Shown here one piece after another: positions 49,775-58,604 of a stretch of DNA of 64,000 bases. The stretch spans positions 1 to 64,000 of the forward strand of contig CATJIF010000111.1 of NCBI GenBank assembly GCA_949740445.1, read 5' to 3'. Under the pieces are notes generated by a model. That model worked only from the letters and a program-made list of their open reading frames with translations. It did not search any database and had not been told where the DNA came from. The DNA comes from an uncultured Peptostreptococcaceae bacterium (lineage in GTDB: Bacteria; Bacillota; Clostridia; Peptostreptococcales; Anaerovoracaceae). The translations under genes and the position numbers were made by a program. Numbering within the stretch: position 1 is the stretch's first letter; each line of letters starts with the position of its first letter.

Positions 49775-50416
49775 GTGAAATCCATTTTGCTCATCGGCCT
49801 TGGCCGCTTTGGCCGCCACATGGCCATAGAATTTTCCCGTCAGAAGCAAGAAGTTATGGCTATTGATAAAAGCGAAGAGCGGATCAACGATGCTCTGCCC
49901 TACGTAACCAACGCACAGATCGGCGATGCTACCAGCGAGCGATTTATGGCTTCTCTTGGTGTGCGCAATTTTGATCTGTGTATTGTTGCCATCGGCGATG
50001 ATTTTCAAAGCTCCCTGGAAGCCACAGCGCTTCTAAAAGACTGCGGCGCATCGTTTGTGCTGGCCCGCGCCAGCCGCGATGTCCACGCCAGATTTCTCCT
50101 GCGAAATGGCGCCGACCGGGTGGTTTACCCGGAAAAGGAAATGGCCGTGCGCACAGCTGTCACTTGCAGTTTCCGCCGGGTATTCGATTACATTACGCTG
50201 ACGCCGGACTGCGCTATTTATGAGGTCTGCGTTCCTTCTGGCTGGGTGGGGCACACGGTAGTGGATTTGCAGGTGCGCAGCCGGTTTCATATCGCGGTAC
50301 TCGCTGTAAAAAAAGACGGGCACGTAATTCCCGTGCCCGATGCTTCTCATACCATGCAGGCTGACGAGCGCCTGCTGCTTCTGGGTGCGCCGCAGGATAT
50401 CCGGCCGTTTTTGTAA
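49775..50416 (+). CDS. ktrA: Potassium uptake regulatory subunit KtrA (RCK/TrkA domains)
   Basis: Cytoplasmic gating ring subunit of 213 residues. An N-terminal nucleotide-binding RCK_N domain (LLIGLGRFGRHMA, AIDKSEERIND, IGDATSERF) is followed by an RCK_C domain (ADERLLLLGAPQDI). It binds ATP/ADP and possibly cyclic di-AMP through RCK_C in relatives. The start GTG 49775 is behind AAAGGAGG. It pairs with KtrB encoded immediately upstream. Confidence 0.94.
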   Translation: MKSILLIGLGRFGRHMAIEFSRQKQEVMAIDKSEERINDALPYVTNAQIGDATSERFMASLGVRNFDLCIVAIGDDFQSSLEATALLKDCGASFVLARASRDVHARFLLRNGADRVVYPEKEMAVRTAVTCSFRRVFDYITLTPDCAIYEVCVPSGWVGHTVVDLQVRSRFHIAVLAVKKDGHVIPVPDASHTMQADERLLLLGAPQDIRPFL

Positions 50417-50442
50417 GCGGCTGCGGTCTCCTGCCTGCTACA

Positions 50443-51465
50443 CTACACCCACAACGGATTTTCCCAGTACGTCAGTTTTGTCCCAAGACCTTTTTCCATG
50501 GCGTTTTTATACAGCTTATTCGCTACGATGATATCCTGCATCCCCATGCCCATCGTCATGCAGGTAATCCATCCGTCTTCGTCTTGCCGCCCCGACTTTT
50601 CTTTTGTAGCCAGCTGCGAAATTTCCGTGATTTCTTCGGGTTTTACGCCGTGGTTTTCTACCATATCATATAACAGCTTATCTGTGAAGGTCATCATCTG
50701 CGCATAATAATCTACGTATTTTTTCGATGCCAGGCCGATCTGCAGGTCCATTTCGTAGCCGGACATCTGAATGAAGGTTACCTTTTCTTTTGTAATCCAG
50801 TCCTTAAGGACAATGGGCTTTCCAGCGGTGGTCGCTGTAACGATGACATCCGCTTCCTTTACCGATTCTTCTACCGAATCGGAAGCGATAATCGTAATTT
50901 GATCTTTGAATTCCTCTGCCAGCTTCTGGCACTTTTCTATTTTCAGGTCTGCCATGTAGATGGTGTTTAGCTCTGGCAGCGCTTCCATCATGGCCATAAC
51001 CATGGTCCGCCCGATAACGCCAGCGCCCACGAGGCACGCGGTCTTGCTGCCCTTTGGCGCCAGGTATTTCGCAGCTATGCCAGCCACAGCGGAGGTTCGC
51101 ATGGCGGTGATGATGGTTCCGTCCATGATGGCCTTGGGCATAACGGTATGGGGATCGCTGAGTACGACAATATCTACACCCAGCGGCAGGCCGTTGTTTT
51201 CTGTCACATTGTATTTGGATTCCGCCGCCCACTTAAAGCCGGCGATGTTCTCCTCGCCGCCAAGCCACGTAGGCATGGAGTTAAAAAAGGTCATCCAGTC
51301 GTGGTTTTCCGGCAGGCCCAGCTTTACTTTGGGCGGGTTTTTTACCTCTCCCTTGCCCATCATAACGAAGGCTTTTTCTACTTCCTCCATAATCATCTTC
51401 ATATCTAACAGCCCGCACTTAACCTCTTCTTCCTGGCTGATAAACAGCACTTCCGCCTTGCTCAT
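50443..51465 (-). CDS. Ornithine cyclodeaminase / mu-crystallin family enzyme
   Basis: NAD(P)-dependent enzyme of 340 residues. GTIITAMRTSAVAGIAAKYL, the Rossmann motif LVGAGVIGRTMVMAMME and ADVIVTATTAGKPIV are typical of the family, which includes ornithine cyclodeaminase, alanine dehydrogenase and 2,3-diaminopropionate-forming enzymes. The substrate cannot be fixed from sequence. The next gene upstream, with a 33-base gap, encodes an amino-acid-binding lipoprotein, so an imported amino acid or imino acid is a good guess. Confidence 0.87.
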   Translation of the reverse strand: MSKAEVLFISQEEEVKCGLLDMKMIMEEVEKAFVMMGKGEVKNPPKVKLGLPENHDWMTFFNSMPTWLGGEENIAGFKWAAESKYNVTENNGLPLGVDIVVLSDPHTVMPKAIMDGTIITAMRTSAVAGIAAKYLAPKGSKTACLVGAGVIGRTMVMAMMEALPELNTIYMADLKIEKCQKLAEEFKDQITIIASDSVEESVKEADVIVTATTAGKPIVLKDWITKEKVTFIQMSGYEMDLQIGLASKKYVDYYAQMMTFTDKLLYDMVENHGVKPEEITEISQLATKEKSGRQDEDGWITCMTMGMGMQDIIVANKLYKNAMEKGLGTKLTYWENPLWV

Positions 51466-51498
51466 TTCGATACCCTCCTGTTTCGTTTTCCTTTATTT

Positions 51499-52398
51499 TT
51501 AAATCAAACCCTGCGCCTGGGCATCCGCTGTCGCCTCTTCCAGCCATTGTTTGCACAATCCCTCTGCCTCTGCTTTCTTTACGATTTCGTTGAGTTTTTC
51601 CAGCAGAGCATCATTTCCCAGCTTGGTGGCGACTACGTTGCCAATTTCTTCGTTATCGAACATAAATTCCGGAATGGCGATTTCGTCGTAGGTCTGCGTA
51701 TAGGATTCTGCTACGTTGACAGGCAGTGCCACACCATCCACTTTGTCCTGCAGCAGCATCATAATGCCGTCGCCAATGACGGAAATCGCCTCTGCGCTGG
51801 CACCTGTCAGCTGCGATGTGGTCATTTCCCACTGCGTGGTTCCGTTCTGCGCTGCGATTTTCTTTCCGTCGAAATCCGCTGCTGTTTTATAGTGATCCGC
51901 TTCTTCCTTCATAACCAGCACTGTCTGTGCGTGGCTGGCATCCTGATTGTAGTATTCGGAAAGCGCCATGGATTCTGCACGATCCTGCGTCCAGGACAGG
52001 CAGCTTGTCGAAATGTCGCAGCTTCCGCTTTGCACCGCTGCCAGGCAGGATTCGAAATTCATCTGTTCGATTTTTAATGTTACGCCTAACTCTTTAGCGA
52101 TGTATTTCGCCAGTTCGATGTCGCTTCCCTTGACTTCGCCGCTGGCCAGATCCAGATATTCGTAGGGGGCATAGTCCGGGCTGATGGCTACGCTGATTTC
52201 GCCCTGATCCAGAATATCCTGCAATGAGGTGTCGCCACCGGTTTCGCCATTCTGCTGCTCCCGTTGCCCCTGCTGGTCGCCCTGTCCATCCTGGTCGTCG
52301 CCAGTATTATCCCCGCTGCCACAACCGGCAAGGGCTGCCATTGCCAAAAGCAAGGCCAATAATAACGCTGTGATTTTCTTTGCATTTCCTATTTTCAT
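51499..52398 (-). CDS. Amino-acid-binding lipoprotein of an ABC importer (family 3 SBP)
   Basis: A 299-residue lipoprotein. The signal peptide ends at lipobox ALAGC (Cys about 26); a Gln/Gly/Asp-rich tether of about 30 residues follows. The binding domain carries ISVAISPDYAPYEYLDLASG, KGSDIELAKYIAKELGV, CDISTSCLSWTQDRAESM and KIAAQNGTTQWEM, as in polar amino-acid binding proteins. No permease or ATPase gene is adjacent, so it must work with components elsewhere. It heads a two-gene unit with the cyclodeaminase-family gene. Confidence 0.9.
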   Translation of the reverse strand: MKIGNAKKITALLLALLLAMAALAGCGSGDNTGDDQDGQGDQQGQREQQNGETGGDTSLQDILDQGEISVAISPDYAPYEYLDLASGEVKGSDIELAKYIAKELGVTLKIEQMNFESCLAAVQSGSCDISTSCLSWTQDRAESMALSEYYNQDASHAQTVLVMKEEADHYKTAADFDGKKIAAQNGTTQWEMTTSQLTGASAEAISVIGDGIMMLLQDKVDGVALPVNVAESYTQTYDEIAIPEFMFDNEEIGNVVATKLGNDALLEKLNEIVKKAEAEGLCKQWLEEATADAQAQGLI

Positions 52399-52519
52399 TT
52401 TTCTGTTTCCTTTCTTATCCTGCTTCTGATATTTTTACTGTTGTGCTATCTACCTGCGCCCGATAACGCGGGGCAGGCTGTTTAATATTGTCATCTCTGT
52501 GCTCTCGAGCGATGAGCCT

Positions 52520-52548
52520 ACTATACCACTGCACAATGTATAAGTCAA
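52520..52548 (-). promoter_or_regulatory. SigA-type promoter for the amino-acid lipoprotein operon
   Basis: On the minus strand TTGACT (52548-52543), 17-base spacer, TATAGT (52525-52520), about 120 bases before the ATG. Confidence 0.75.
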
Positions 52549-52683
52549 GCATATTTATTCATTTTATCCTAAATTTTTTGTATTTATACACTATTTATTC
52601 GTATTATATATAAAATATGCGCATAGTTAAAATGTTATTCATTGCCAGAATTTTGTTGCATGTACGGCTATTTACGCAAAATA

Positions 52684-52741
52684 AAACCGCCGTATCGGGA
52701 CTTCCTGAGATGGTCTCATTTGTCGCCGGTACAGGCGGTTC
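52684..52741 (-). terminator. Terminator after the HD-domain gene
   Basis: On the minus strand AACCGCC pairs with GGCGGTT across a large loop that contains its own hairpin TGAGA-CCA-TCTCA, followed by TTATTTTG. It begins about 20 bases after the stop codon. Confidence 0.65.
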
Positions 52742-52758
52742 TTCGTTCGTATGTACTT

Positions 52759-53325
52759 TTACAGCCCCATGCCGGGATTGAGGCTCCGCATGGCGGCAAT
52801 GGTTTTGCTGATCAGGTCGTCTAGCTCCCAGCCCAGCATGTCGGCTCCCTGCTGAATAACCTCGCGGGAGCAGCCTGCCGCAAAGTTCAGGTTTTTAAAT
52901 TTCTTCTTTACGGATTTCAGCTCTAAATCATCTACGCTTTTCGACGGTCGCATGATGGCTACCGCGCCGATCAGGCCTGTCAATTCATCCGTGGCGAAAA
53001 GAATTTTTTCCATCATGTGTTCCGGCTTAATCTCCACCGTCAGGCCGTAGCCGTGGCTGCAGGTGGCGCGGATAATCCGTTCATCTAAATCTGCCTCTTT
53101 CATCAGCTCCTGCTGTTTGATGCAGTGCTCTTCCGGATACATTTCAAAATCCAGATCGTGGAGCAGCCCCACGACTTTCCAGAATTCTGCTTGCTCCGGG
53201 TCGTATTCCTGCGCAAAATAACCCATTACGCCGGATACGATTTCCCCGTGCCGCAGATGGAATTCATCTTTATTGTACGTTTGTAGCAGCTCCCGCGCCT
53301 GCTCCATATTTGGCACATAGCCCAT
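52759..53325 (-). CDS. HD-domain metal-dependent phosphohydrolase family protein
   Basis: A 188-residue soluble protein with the HD signature LLHDLDFEMYPEEHC (about 55-69), an early His in FHLRHGEIVSG and a later His in CSHGYGL, suggesting a metal site as in HDIG hydrolases. The rest is helical. The substrate is unknown; relatives in Clostridia are annotated only as HD-domain hydrolases. It is the third gene of a RidA / small membrane protein / HD cluster with gaps of 18 and 24 bases. Confidence 0.82.
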   Translation of the reverse strand: MGYVPNMEQARELLQTYNKDEFHLRHGEIVSGVMGYFAQEYDPEQAEFWKVVGLLHDLDFEMYPEEHCIKQQELMKEADLDERIIRATCSHGYGLTVEIKPEHMMEKILFATDELTGLIGAVAIMRPSKSVDDLELKSVKKKFKNLNFAAGCSREVIQQGADMLGWELDDLISKTIAAMRSLNPGMGL

Positions 53326-53343
53326 TGGTCTGCCCTCCTTACA

Positions 53344-53712
53344 TTAACGAAATACCAAAGCTACAAATGTCCCGACGATGGTCCACGCCAGGTACGTAAA
53401 AAGCTTCAGATATTTGGCAAAGCGGTTGATGGCGAGCATAGGCGCCACAATGGACAACAGCGGTGTTACGCCAATGATGATAAAAATCAGAATCGGAAAC
53501 AGGTAGATCAGCTTCTGGTTGTGCTTTGTCAGCCGGGGGTTGAACATGCTTCCCAGCACAATGCCTATGATAAAATAAACGATGTACGTAGCCACAGAAG
53601 CCAAAAACAGCAGGTTTCCGGAGGCCCCCGCATAGATGTTAATCTGTGCGTCCAGCCACGCTCCGACAATCATGCAAAGGGTAATCAGAAGCGTTCTCAA
53701 AACGAGTGCCAT
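53344..53712 (-). CDS. Small membrane protein of unknown function
   Basis: 122 residues with four probable membrane helices (about 5-22, 30-55, 68-90 and 100-121) and a short cytoplasmic loop with FNPRLTKHNQKLI. I recognise no family. It lies between the RidA and HD-domain genes in what looks like one transcript. Confidence 0.72.
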   Translation of the reverse strand: MALVLRTLLITLCMIVGAWLDAQINIYAGASGNLLFLASVATYIVYFIIGIVLGSMFNPRLTKHNQKLIYLFPILIFIIIGVTPLLSIVAPMLAINRFAKYLKLFTYLAWTIVGTFVALVFR

Positions 53713-53736
53713 GGGTATCTCTGCCCGCCTTTCTTT

Positions 53737-54114
53737 TTATACCTCTGCAATAACCTCGATTTCAATCAGTACATCCTTGGGCAGGCGCGCTACCTCCACA
53801 GCGGAGCGCGACGGATAAGCGCCTTCCGTAAAGAACGTGGCATAGATCGCGTTCATCGCAGCAAAGTCCTCCATGTTTTTCATAAATACGGTCGTTTTAA
53901 TTACCTTATCCATGGAGCTGCCCGCTGCCTCTACAATCGCCTTTACGTTTTTCAGCGACTGCGTTGCCTGCGCTTCAATTCCCTCGGGAATCGTACCGGT
54001 CGCCGGATCTGCAGGGATCTGCCCCGAAGCAAACAGCAGATTTCCTACGATATTGGCCTGTGCATAGGGGCCGATAGCGGCCGGCGCATTCTGTGTCGAG
54101 ATCGGTTTTTTCAT
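53737..54114 (-). CDS. ridA: RidA-family 2-iminobutanoate/2-iminopropanoate deaminase
   Basis: 125 residues. [17 protein letters not shown] at the start, [15 protein letters not shown], the catalytic-site Arg in [15 protein letters not shown] and the closing EIEVIAEV match RidA. It hydrolyses reactive imines made by PLP enzymes, which protects them; useful in an amino-acid-degrading cell. The start ATG 54114 is behind AAGGAGG. Confidence 0.95.
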   Translation of the reverse strand: MKKPISTQNAPAAIGPYAQANIVGNLLFASGQIPADPATGTIPEGIEAQATQSLKNVKAIVEAAGSSMDKVIKTTVFMKNMEDFAAMNAIYATFFTEGAYPSRSAVEVARLPKDVLIEIEVIAEV

Positions 54115-54227
54115 AATATAGTCCTCCTTAAAATATAAAATCTATTATTCTTCGTCCGGCGCAAAGGCAAATCGCCCGCTGCCCGCCCGAACGTCAAATA
54201 CAGTACTTTACAGCAACCGACAGGCAG

Positions 54228-56189
54228 TTATTCTTCCGGAAGCGTTTCCGGCGATACGGACAGCACTTCTCCGTATTTTTCTACCTGGCTGATCTGGATC
54301 TGCGATGCCTGTGGGAGCTCCTTTACATCTATCGCCTCCAGCAGCGTTTCGCTGATATATTCCGTTTCTATGACAGCACCATCGACGGTAATTTTGCTGT
54401 AGGGCGTAAAGTTTTCGCCCCGCACATACCACCGGTCTCCCGTACAGAACACATCTGTTGCGCGGATCTGCCGGACGCCCATTTTCATATCCGAAGGCAC
54501 AAACGGGCTTTCACCCCCGTATACATATTGCTTTCCGTAAAGCATATCGTATTGCAGCGCTTTTAAATTGGAAATATAGCTGGTTTTCTCTGCCTGTGTC
54601 TGATGAAATTGCGTTATTGTCCCCACGTGAATATTCAGCTGCTTTAATATCTCCGCTGACAGCTGCCAGGCGTAGAGATCCTGGTCTTTTTGCTTCATGC
54701 GAAAATTGCTCCATACGACGTATTCCGTCTGGAACAGGTTGTGATTTGTCAGCTCGCTTTCCGAAATTCCCAAATTAGGAAGGTGGTCGCCATAAAATAC
54801 CACGACAGTCGGCTCTTCATATGCGCTGAGCGCATCGGTCAGCTCCCCGATAAACTGATCCATCTCATACAGCTGATTTACATAATATTCAAACTGATAC
54901 AGCCGCTCCTGGTCTTCCAGTCCACTGACTGTAATCACCGGATCTGTATAGACCTGCTTCGTCGGGTATTTCCCGTGCCCCTGCACCGATACGGTATAGA
55001 TGTAATCGCGGCCTTCGCTGGCTTGCAACGCCGCCATGATTTCCTCGGTCAGCACCTGATCTCTGGCCCAATTTTTCGGCGTTTTCGTTACGTGAAGCAT
55101 GTATTCCAGCGATGTAAAATCGTCGTAGCCCAAATTTTTATAAATCTGGTTTCGCCCGTAAAAAACACCGCGATGATTGTGAATCGCATGCGTCGTATAA
55201 CCTGCTTCTTTTAAATTGTAGGCGATACTCTCCGTGGTTTTATCTTTTAAAACCGTTTCGAAGGGGTATTCTCCCGGCCCGAAAAAGCGAATGCGCATGC
55301 CGGTCATTACTTCAAATTCCGTATTGGCTGTACCAGCGCCCACCACAGGAACGGTCAGAAACCCGTCGCTTCCCCGTCGCTTAATGTGCCTCCAATTGGG
55401 CAGCGGATCTTCAGAATACTCCATCCATTTAATATACTGCGGGTCCATAAACGATTCTAACTGCACAAAAATGATGTTTGGAAGCTCCGCAGGTGTTTCT
55501 TCCGTCCATTCCTTATCCTCTTGCAGCTTTGCTAAAATGCCTTCCATGCGCTCCTGCGTATAATTAGGCGGCATCGTAACGCCCCGGTTCAGCCAGGTAT
55601 TGCAGAAGCAATATGCAAAACCGTAGTGTTCGTATGCGTGGCCCAGATTGTTGAAAACCGCAGAAAGCTTGTCCGTTTTCAACCCGGTCTGCACTCCAAA
55701 GGCCAGGGATATCCAGCAAGTTGCTACAATAACCCCCCCTATTAGAAGATTTTGGGAAGGTGCCTTCGGCCCTTTTACAAATACGATGATTAAAATAGCA
55801 AAGATTGCCAGGATGCCAAACCCCATGGCATAGATCTGCCATGTAGTAAAATAATTAGGCAATACTCCCAGCCCGGTCTTCAATAAATCCAGATCATATG
55901 TCGTAAACGGCGTAATGCGGTAAGCCAATACCGCTCCGTTAATCGTTCCTCCCACTGCCCACAGCAAGGACAGCAGCGTACAGTAAAACAATCGCCTTCG
56001 GAACAGCACCCCCGGAATGAGAGATGCCAATATGATTAGCGTATTGATACCAAAAACCGCCAAATCTCTCCGGATAAATCCAATGCATCCGGAAACCCCC
56101 TTCTGATTCAGCAGCTCAATGTAGAGATTTAGCACAACCGCCAGTACGATCAGCTTCCACACAGGGCTTCGCCATATCTGCTTGTACAT
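54228..56189 (-). CDS. LtaS-like sulfatase-domain membrane protein (phosphoglycerol transferase family)
   Basis: A 653-residue polytopic protein: five N-terminal membrane helices (to about 190), then an extracellular sulfatase-fold domain. Metal and nucleophile segments are visible: NIIFVQLESF, VGAGTANTEFEVMTG (the Thr nucleophile is expected here), NHRGVFYGRN and VVVFYGDHLPNLG. The last ~80 residues (VRQIRATDVFCTGDRWYVRG and on) look like a TIG/IPT beta-domain, unusual for LtaS. It would transfer glycerol-phosphate from phosphatidylglycerol to a glycolipid or envelope polymer. The start ATG 56189 is behind AAGGAG. Confidence 0.87.
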   Translation of the reverse strand: MYKQIWRSPVWKLIVLAVVLNLYIELLNQKGVSGCIGFIRRDLAVFGINTLIILASLIPGVLFRRRLFYCTLLSLLWAVGGTINGAVLAYRITPFTTYDLDLLKTGLGVLPNYFTTWQIYAMGFGILAIFAILIIVFVKGPKAPSQNLLIGGVIVATCWISLAFGVQTGLKTDKLSAVFNNLGHAYEHYGFAYCFCNTWLNRGVTMPPNYTQERMEGILAKLQEDKEWTEETPAELPNIIFVQLESFMDPQYIKWMEYSEDPLPNWRHIKRRGSDGFLTVPVVGAGTANTEFEVMTGMRIRFFGPGEYPFETVLKDKTTESIAYNLKEAGYTTHAIHNHRGVFYGRNQIYKNLGYDDFTSLEYMLHVTKTPKNWARDQVLTEEIMAALQASEGRDYIYTVSVQGHGKYPTKQVYTDPVITVSGLEDQERLYQFEYYVNQLYEMDQFIGELTDALSAYEEPTVVVFYGDHLPNLGISESELTNHNLFQTEYVVWSNFRMKQKDQDLYAWQLSAEILKQLNIHVGTITQFHQTQAEKTSYISNLKALQYDMLYGKQYVYGGESPFVPSDMKMGVRQIRATDVFCTGDRWYVRGENFTPYSKITVDGAVIETEYISETLLEAIDVKELPQASQIQISQVEKYGEVLSVSPETLPEE

Positions 56190-56273
56190 AATGTTTCTCC
56201 TTATAGCCTCCAATCTCTTCCCTTTTTAGAATCCCTCCCGATGCTTTCCTGCCTCCGGGGCAGCCTTTTTCTG

Positions 56274-57146
56274 TTATTTTGAAGCAACTGTATTCGCAAT
56301 CGCAGCAAATTCCTCCATGGACAGCGTTTCTGCCCGGCGCATGGATGCGATTCCTGCCGACTCTAAAATTTGTGCGATTTCTTCTTTATTCTTTCCGCGC
56401 AAACCTGTCAGCGCATTCAAAAGCGTTTTTCTCCGCTGGCCGAAGCCCGCCTTTATCACTTCGAAGAACAGCGCTTCTTCCAGAAGTTCTACCGGCTTTT
56501 GCCTGCGCAGCCTCAGTTGTATTACCGCAGAATCCACCTTTGGCTGCGGAAGAAACACTTCTTTCGGCACGGTCGTTACATAAACCACCTGGCAATAATA
56601 CTGCACAGCCACCGACAGCGCGCCGTAAATCTTCGACCCTGGCGCTGCCTCGATGCGCTGCGCCACTTCCTTTTGCAGCATAATCGTAATGCTGTCGCAG
56701 GGAACGCCCTCCTCCAGCAGTTTCATAATGATTGGCGTCGTAATGTAATAGGGGAGATTTCCGATGACCTTAATGCCTGCTGCCTGGGCTTGTCCGATTT
56801 TCCCGTGTTCACAAAGCAGCTGCGCTATATCGGTTTTTAGGATATCCCGATTGACGACTTCCACATTGGAAAACTCCGATAGCGTCTCTTTTAGAATGGG
56901 AATCAGGTTGCGGTCAATTTCCACACAAACGACCTTTCCTGCCCTTTTCGCCGCCTCTGCTGTCAGCACGCCCATACCCGGCCCGATTTCCAGCACCAGA
57001 TCTTCGGGCCCGGCATCACAGCTTTCTATGATCTTGTCTACGATGTTGCCATCAGTCAGAAAATTCTGTCCCAGGCTTTTCGACAGCCGGAAATTATGTT
57101 TTTCTTTTATTCTTCGAATGGTAGTTGGCGCATACAGCTTGTCCAT
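56274..57146 (-). CDS. rsmA: 16S rRNA dimethyladenosine transferase
   Basis: SAM-dependent methyltransferase of 290 residues that dimethylates the two adjacent adenines in helix 45 of 16S rRNA. SLGQNFLTDGNIVDKII, VLEIGPGMGVLTAEAA, the catalytic NLPYYITTPIIMKLL and FGQRRKTLLNAL are canonical. The start overlaps the end of rnmV by 40 bases, a pairing widely conserved in Firmicutes. Confidence 0.97.
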   Translation of the reverse strand: MDKLYAPTTIRRIKEKHNFRLSKSLGQNFLTDGNIVDKIIESCDAGPEDLVLEIGPGMGVLTAEAAKRAGKVVCVEIDRNLIPILKETLSEFSNVEVVNRDILKTDIAQLLCEHGKIGQAQAAGIKVIGNLPYYITTPIIMKLLEEGVPCDSITIMLQKEVAQRIEAAPGSKIYGALSVAVQYYCQVVYVTTVPKEVFLPQPKVDSAVIQLRLRRQKPVELLEEALFFEVIKAGFGQRRKTLLNALTGLRGKNKEEIAQILESAGIASMRRAETLSMEEFAAIANTVASK

Positions 57147-57661
57147 GCTTCGTTCAGCTCCTCTTTTGTAATTCCGTACTCGTTTAGACGCCGCAAAAAC
57201 AGCCTGGTATTGCCGTACCCAATCCCCAGCCGGCGGCCGAGCATTGCCCGCAGCTTTGCAGAATCTCTCTCTCCGGTCAACCCAAGTCTCTGCATATCTT
57301 GGCTGTCAAAGACAGCCTTCGGTTGCGATACCGTTGCCCGGGCCCTTTCTAACGCGTCGGCAATGTCCTGCGGTTTGGCATTTTCAATGCCGATATCCCC
57401 ATCTCTTTGCGCTTCCTCCTGCGTCAGATACGCCTGCTTTGCCTGCGGAAATGCATCGGTCAGCCGCTTGCGGATCTGCTGCCCGGCAAAATCCGGGTCG
57501 GTAAATACGATAATTCCCCGCTCTTTGTATGCTTTTTCGATCAGCTGCCACGTAGACTTTGCAATGCCAAACCCGTGGGTTGCGATGGTGGAGGCTTCTA
57601 CCGCCCGATGCACCGCCCGTTCGTCGTCTCTTCCCTCTACTACAATTACTTCCCGAATCAT
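57107..57661 (-). CDS. rnmV: Ribonuclease M5
   Basis: Toprim-domain ribonuclease of 184 residues that matures 5S rRNA. EVIVVEGRDDERAV carries the catalytic Glu and IIVFTDPDFAGQQIRKRL the DxD metal site. The start ATG 57661 has GAGGA at good spacing; an upstream in-frame start at 57673 overlaps the preceding gene. It is coupled to rsmA by overlap. Confidence 0.95.
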   Translation of the reverse strand: MIREVIVVEGRDDERAVHRAVEASTIATHGFGIAKSTWQLIEKAYKERGIIVFTDPDFAGQQIRKRLTDAFPQAKQAYLTQEEAQRDGDIGIENAKPQDIADALERARATVSQPKAVFDSQDMQRLGLTGERDSAKLRAMLGRRLGIGYGNTRLFLRRLNEYGITKEELNEAWTSCMRQLPFEE

Positions 57662-57669
57662 TGATATCC

Positions 57670-58212
57670 TCATTCGTTGCTGCTGCCAGCCTGCCCCGCG
57701 CCATCTTCTGTCAGCGTTTCGCCGCCATCCGCTTCGCCTTCGTCCTTCCCTTCCTGTCCGATGGCAGCTCCTGTTGTTTTTGAATCCTCTGGCAGGATGT
57801 ACACCATTTCACCGGGACGGATCATGTGCAGCTGTTCTCTAGCCTCTTGCTCTATCGCCTCTGGAGTTTCTACTTGTTCCAGCAAAAGCTCTAGCCTCTC
57901 TTTTTCTTCCTGGCGGCGGGCCAGCTCTTCGCGCGCCTGCTGCTCCTGTTCTTTCAACATTGTAATATTCCATACGCAGTAAACGATCACGCCCAGAATG
58001 CACGACAAAACAGCGAGGCAAATCAGCCGGCGCTGACGACTGCGGACCTTCCTCCGTTTGGAGTTTGCAATCCGCTCGGCCTTCCACTGCTTTTCTTCTT
58101 TTCGTTCGCGCTCCTGCTTGCGCTTTTCTTTTCGCCGCTGCCTGGCCTCGTCGATGGTAATGACATTATCTGCGGCGTCTCTCTTTGCCGTGCGGCTGTT
58201 TCGTTTTTCCAT
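57670..58212 (-). CDS. Septum formation initiator / DivIC-FtsB-like protein
   Basis: A bitopic membrane protein of 180 residues. A long basic cytoplasmic N-terminus (to about 62, EARQRRKEKRKQERERKEEK) is followed by one membrane helix (LICLAVLSCILGVIVYCVW) and an extracellular leucine-zipper coiled coil with a final GEMVYILPED motif as in DivIC. The tail is acidic and Gly-rich. It would join the divisome with FtsL/DivIB. Position directly after yabP-yabQ is the conserved Bacillus/Clostridium order. It overlaps yabQ by 47 bases. Confidence 0.88.
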   Translation of the reverse strand: MEKRNSRTAKRDAADNVITIDEARQRRKEKRKQERERKEEKQWKAERIANSKRRKVRSRQRRLICLAVLSCILGVIVYCVWNITMLKEQEQQAREELARRQEEKERLELLLEQVETPEAIEQEAREQLHMIRPGEMVYILPEDSKTTGAAIGQEGKDEGEADGGETLTEDGAGQAGSSNE

Positions 58213-58600
58213 AGGCGCGTTCCTGCATCCTCTCTTCTGCAATAGCACTTCGTTTCATTATACCATTAGATATCGCAGAAAGAAAGGCCACAATTTGAAA
58301 GGAAAATGCTTTCTTCCACAGAAAAAATCCCGCTGCCAGCGCCACCAATCCGTGTGCGCTCCATTCGCCGTAAGCGCTGTAATAAAAAAACTCCGCCGCT
58401 GTAAAACCGGCGACAATCCAGAATAGTACCTCTTCCAGCCAGGCCGTAATGCCGCAAAGCCGCAAGCGCACGACAAACATCTGCTCTGCTGTGCGAAAAA
58501 GCCCGATTGTCATTCCACCAAGCAGCATAACGACGATTTCCAGCAGTTGTTGGCGCACCTGCCAGCTGATGCCGGACAAGCTTAATATCCATTCTTTCAT
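58166..58600 (-). CDS. yabQ: Spore cortex biosynthesis protein YabQ
   Basis: A 144-residue membrane protein with several hydrophobic helices (QLLEIVVMLLGGMTIGLF, EVLFWIVAGFTAAEFFYY, GLVALAAGFFLWKKAF) and a basic tail. Sequence similarity to YabQ is modest, but size, topology and the order yabP-yabQ-divIC are as in spore formers. It is required for spore cortex formation in Bacillus. It follows yabP by 4 bases. Confidence 0.85.
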   Translation of the reverse strand: MKEWILSLSGISWQVRQQLLEIVVMLLGGMTIGLFRTAEQMFVVRLRLCGITAWLEEVLFWIVAGFTAAEFFYYSAYGEWSAHGLVALAAGFFLWKKAFSFQIVAFLSAISNGIMKRSAIAEERMQERAYGKTKQPHGKERRRR

Positions 58601-58604
58601 CCGC

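Larger units (their letters stand above)
52399..52758. other. Intergenic region
   Basis: About 360 bases without a gene. It holds the promoter at 52520-52548, a leader hairpin (CCTGC-CCCG with CGGG-C-GCAGG, about 52455-52480) for the lipoprotein gene, an AT-rich stretch at 52550-52640 in which I see nothing specific, and the terminator at 52684-52741. Confidence 0.5.

Noticed and set aside
50317..50339. 8-bp hairpin CGGGCACG/CGTGCCCG near the end of ktrA
   Set aside because: It lies inside conserved RCK_C coding sequence and has no T-run, so it is not supported as a terminator.
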